The translations under genes and the position numbers were made by a program. A stretch of DNA of 8,772 nt. Source: UBA7887 sp964408735 (GTDB taxonomy: Bacteria; Pseudomonadota; Alphaproteobacteria; UBA7887). Shown piece after piece: positions 8,501 through 8,772 of the stretch (its first letter is position 1; each line of letters starts with the position of its first letter). The stretch spans positions 1 to 8,772 of the forward strand of contig CAYPAX010000142.1 of the NCBI GenBank assembly GCA_964408735.1, read 5' to 3'. The notes beneath the pieces were generated by a model. It ran no database searches. It was not told the DNA's origin and saw only the letters and a list, made by a program, of their open reading frames with translations.

Positions 8501-8692
8501 CTCTACATGACCACGGACGGCATGATCGACCAGGTCGGCGGGCCCAAGCGGCGTGCCTTCGGGCGGCGGCGTTTTGAGCAGGCACTGCTTGAAATTCGGG
8601 ACTTGCCTATGGCAGAGCAGGGGGGGGGCGTCTCTACGAGACACTCAAGAATTATCAGGGCGCGGAAATACGTCGTGATGATGTTTCGGTGA
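5534..8692 (+). CDS. Multi-SBP_bac_3 transmembrane sensor with SpoIIE/PP2C-type phosphatase, 5' and 3' frames disrupted
   Basis: The frame has 1052 residues, read from GTG at 5534, which is not a natural start: homology continues upstream in frame to about 5444. Residues 1-31 end the first SBP domain. Complete SBP_bac_3 domains follow at about 42-258, 288-505 and 531-750, joined by linkers such as ELTQAERDWIADHPVIRL and ELTPKERAWVASHPDIRL. One transmembrane helix (about 761-783) and a short coiled coil (784-815) lead to a SpoIIE/PP2C-like serine phosphatase with VGGDVY (846-851), GDCTGHGVPGAFM (865-877) and TTDGMID (993-999), carrying metal-site Asp849, Asp866 and Asp995. Periplasmic ligand binding would set phosphatase activity, probably on an unseen anti-sigma-antagonist-type partner. 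After Gln1029 the frame shifts in a G run, so the last 23 residues are wrong and the final DDVSV metal motif is lost. Ligands are unknown. As read, translation and activity are both doubtful. Confidence 0.82.
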   Translation: MQTGNVALLDVIDAGMAEIGAEDRLRIARVWASGQRAEDGDSIIIAVDGNYPPFSSIGIDGKPQGLLIDIWREWSQTIDRPVRFRVSNWEQTLQALRDGEADIHFGLFRSQEREAWLGFSQPLHLTKTALYAKDDVTDYDSLSQLSGKQVAAVAGTYQENYLRTNHPEIELVSVADRDDYLIRLLRGDIAAFVDEVPTVSAALSRFGVAGIVKRGNDLFSNEVRAGVLKDSTDLLPLIDTGMDRIPRDRLAEIEARWIDNPEDRFFSARNGSIELTQAERDWIADHPVIRLAPDPDFLPLEFFDEDGEYSGIIADLIRLAAKRTGLTVRAQRYANWQKAFESLANGESDVLPGMYEDDATRELLTFTSPHLTLRTVIVSTSESQGSMAIEDFYGKKVTVVEGWPQVDWLATNHPEIEIVIAEDTVDGLNKVSFGDADALISLVSVAAYYIADQNMAQLRIAGGTDDRTPIAVAIRKDWPELRDIFQKGLDSITQEERQEILQRWIPIDVSAAWGSGVELTPKERAWVASHPDIRLGIDPAWPPFEFVDEDGAYGGLSSGYVEAVSRRLGLSIQPVPDLTWTEVLAGLREGRVDILPAIARTPEREAYLDFTEPYITLQTVIATRKDFAYVGGLSDLADRSVAVVKGYAIEETLRRDYGAINLAPMESVAEGLSAIENGTVDAVVGDPEVISRAIDRLGLENVKIAAPTDIKIPLSMGVRKDWPELVVLLNKALADIGDKERSAIRNTWLAVQVSFGFDLKTILTWAIPIGTSAIAIVLFVVVWNQRLAREVAERKAAERKLSDAYGVITDSIQYASRIQRSILPNAALMGEAIADHFVIWEPRDVVGGDVYWVRRWGAGVTVILGDCTGHGVPGAFMTLIATGALDVADQEVQPGDVGMLLQKVHAIVQSNLGQHEDGGESDDGLELGICYLPDDRSKVVFGGARFDLFVVGDGAVKRINGTRKGIGYRRIPHNQEYEAHDIVLADGEALYMTTDGMIDQVGGPKRRAFGRRRFEQALLEIRDLPMAEQGGGVSTRHSRIIRARKYVVMMFR
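5657..7783 (+). repeat. Three tandem complete SBP_bac_3 domain repeats (about 218 codons each)
   Basis: The units lie at about 5657-6307, 6395-7048 and 7124-7783. Each shows the order strand plus PPF/PLEF motif, a G-x-x-(A/S) helix, W-x-x-x-L...G-x-(A/V/S)-D, then RE-x-x-x-x-F-x-x-P, and ends with D-R/E-R-x-x-I-x-x-x-W. The motif TNHPEIE recurs at 6023-6043 and 6764-6784 with nearly the same codons, which fits duplication within the gene. A half unit precedes them at 5101-5445. The units are otherwise diverged at residue level, so they may bind different ligands. Confidence 0.75.
8620..8628 (+). other. Nine-G homopolymer carrying a frameshift
   Basis: The phosphatase frame enters this run as MAEQ (CAG at 8618-8620). 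In the current frame it continues as GGGVSTRHS and ends at 8690-8692. From 8629 in another frame the codons read RLYETLKNYQ, then GAEIRRDDVSVIGFRVG and a stop. This is the expected family C-terminus. Two fewer G, or one more, would restore the frame. This is either a real slippage site or a homopolymer length error. Confidence 0.8.
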
Positions 8693-8712
8693 TCGGCTTT
8701 AGAGTGGGCTAG
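8629..8712 (+). pseudogene. Out-of-frame true C-terminus of the SpoIIE-like phosphatase
   Basis: Read from CGT at 8629, 27 codons give RLYETLKNYQ followed by GAEIRRDDVSVIGFRVG, and stop at TAG 8710-8712. The DDVSV segment (8674-8688) matches the conserved last metal-binding motif of SpoIIE/PP2C-like phosphatases, and the preceding LYETL helix follows MAEQG in relatives. Its perfect conservation implies that the shift is recent or is not real. Confidence 0.75.
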
Positions 8713-8724
8713 ATACGTGCCGAA

Positions 8725-8759
8725 CCGCGGTGGCATGACTTCGCATGTTGCTGCCGCGG
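8725..8759 (+). terminator. Stem-loop after the phosphatase gene, possible terminator
   Basis: CCGCGG at 8725-8730 pairs with CCGCGG at 8754-8759. Pairing extends inward through two wobble pairs, GC, a small bulge and CATG, to a loop around ACTTCG. It begins 12 nt after the restored stop at 8712, the usual place for a terminator. No U tract follows, so intrinsic termination is unproven. It could instead protect the 3' end or be a protein-binding palindrome. Confidence 0.4.
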
Positions 8760-8772
8760 ATATGCTAGATAG

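Noticed and set aside
7604..8644. Long minus-strand open frame (346 codons) opposite the phosphatase region
   Set aside because: The plus strand here encodes the third SBP domain, the membrane helix and clear SpoIIE motifs; the opposite product has no recognisable domain.

Overview
This window looks like a piece of a GC-rich proteobacterial chromosome, most likely alphaproteobacterial. That placement is inference. It rests on strong G/C preference at third codon positions, on a cyclase/AAA/TPR fusion of a type abundant in Rhizobiales and Rhodospirillales, and on a DUF3137-like membrane protein. I found no rRNA, tRNA, CRISPR array, insertion sequence or phage gene.

Layout: (1) 96-3284, plus strand, a very large signalling ATPase: a 5'-truncated class III cyclase domain, an AAA/STAND-type NTPase with Walker A and B, and a long TPR-like helical tail. 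(2) 3462-3845, minus strand, a 127-residue orphan with two CxxC pairs, probably a zinc-ribbon protein. (3) 3985-4944, plus strand, a DUF3137-like protein with two membrane segments, divergent from gene 2 across a 139-nt gap. (4) 5101-8712, plus strand, what was once a single large sensor gene: signal peptide, four tandem SBP_bac_3 periplasmic binding domains, one transmembrane helix, a short coiled coil and a cytoplasmic SpoIIE/PP2C-type phosphatase. It now reads as two open frames, 5101-5520 and 5534-8692.

The main result is that both large signalling genes are damaged, at three separate places. The cyclase lacks its N-terminal strand and first metal-binding Asp: homology runs upstream of every usable start codon until an in-frame TAA at 42-44. 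The sensor phosphatase has an internal deletion of about 80 residues combined with a frameshift near 5441-5451. It has a second frameshift in a run of nine G at 8620-8628; the expected C-terminus, including the DDVSV metal-site motif, is intact in another frame as far as a TAG at 8710-8712.

The lesions may mark decaying genes, a phase-variable G tract, or assembly errors. The sequence alone cannot separate these. The two smaller genes look intact. There is no shared operon that ties all genes together: the cyclase gene and gene 2 converge, genes 2 and 3 diverge, and gene 4 follows gene 3 after 156 nt. I see no convincing new multi-gene system. The most unusual object is the multi-sensor phosphatase and its lesions.
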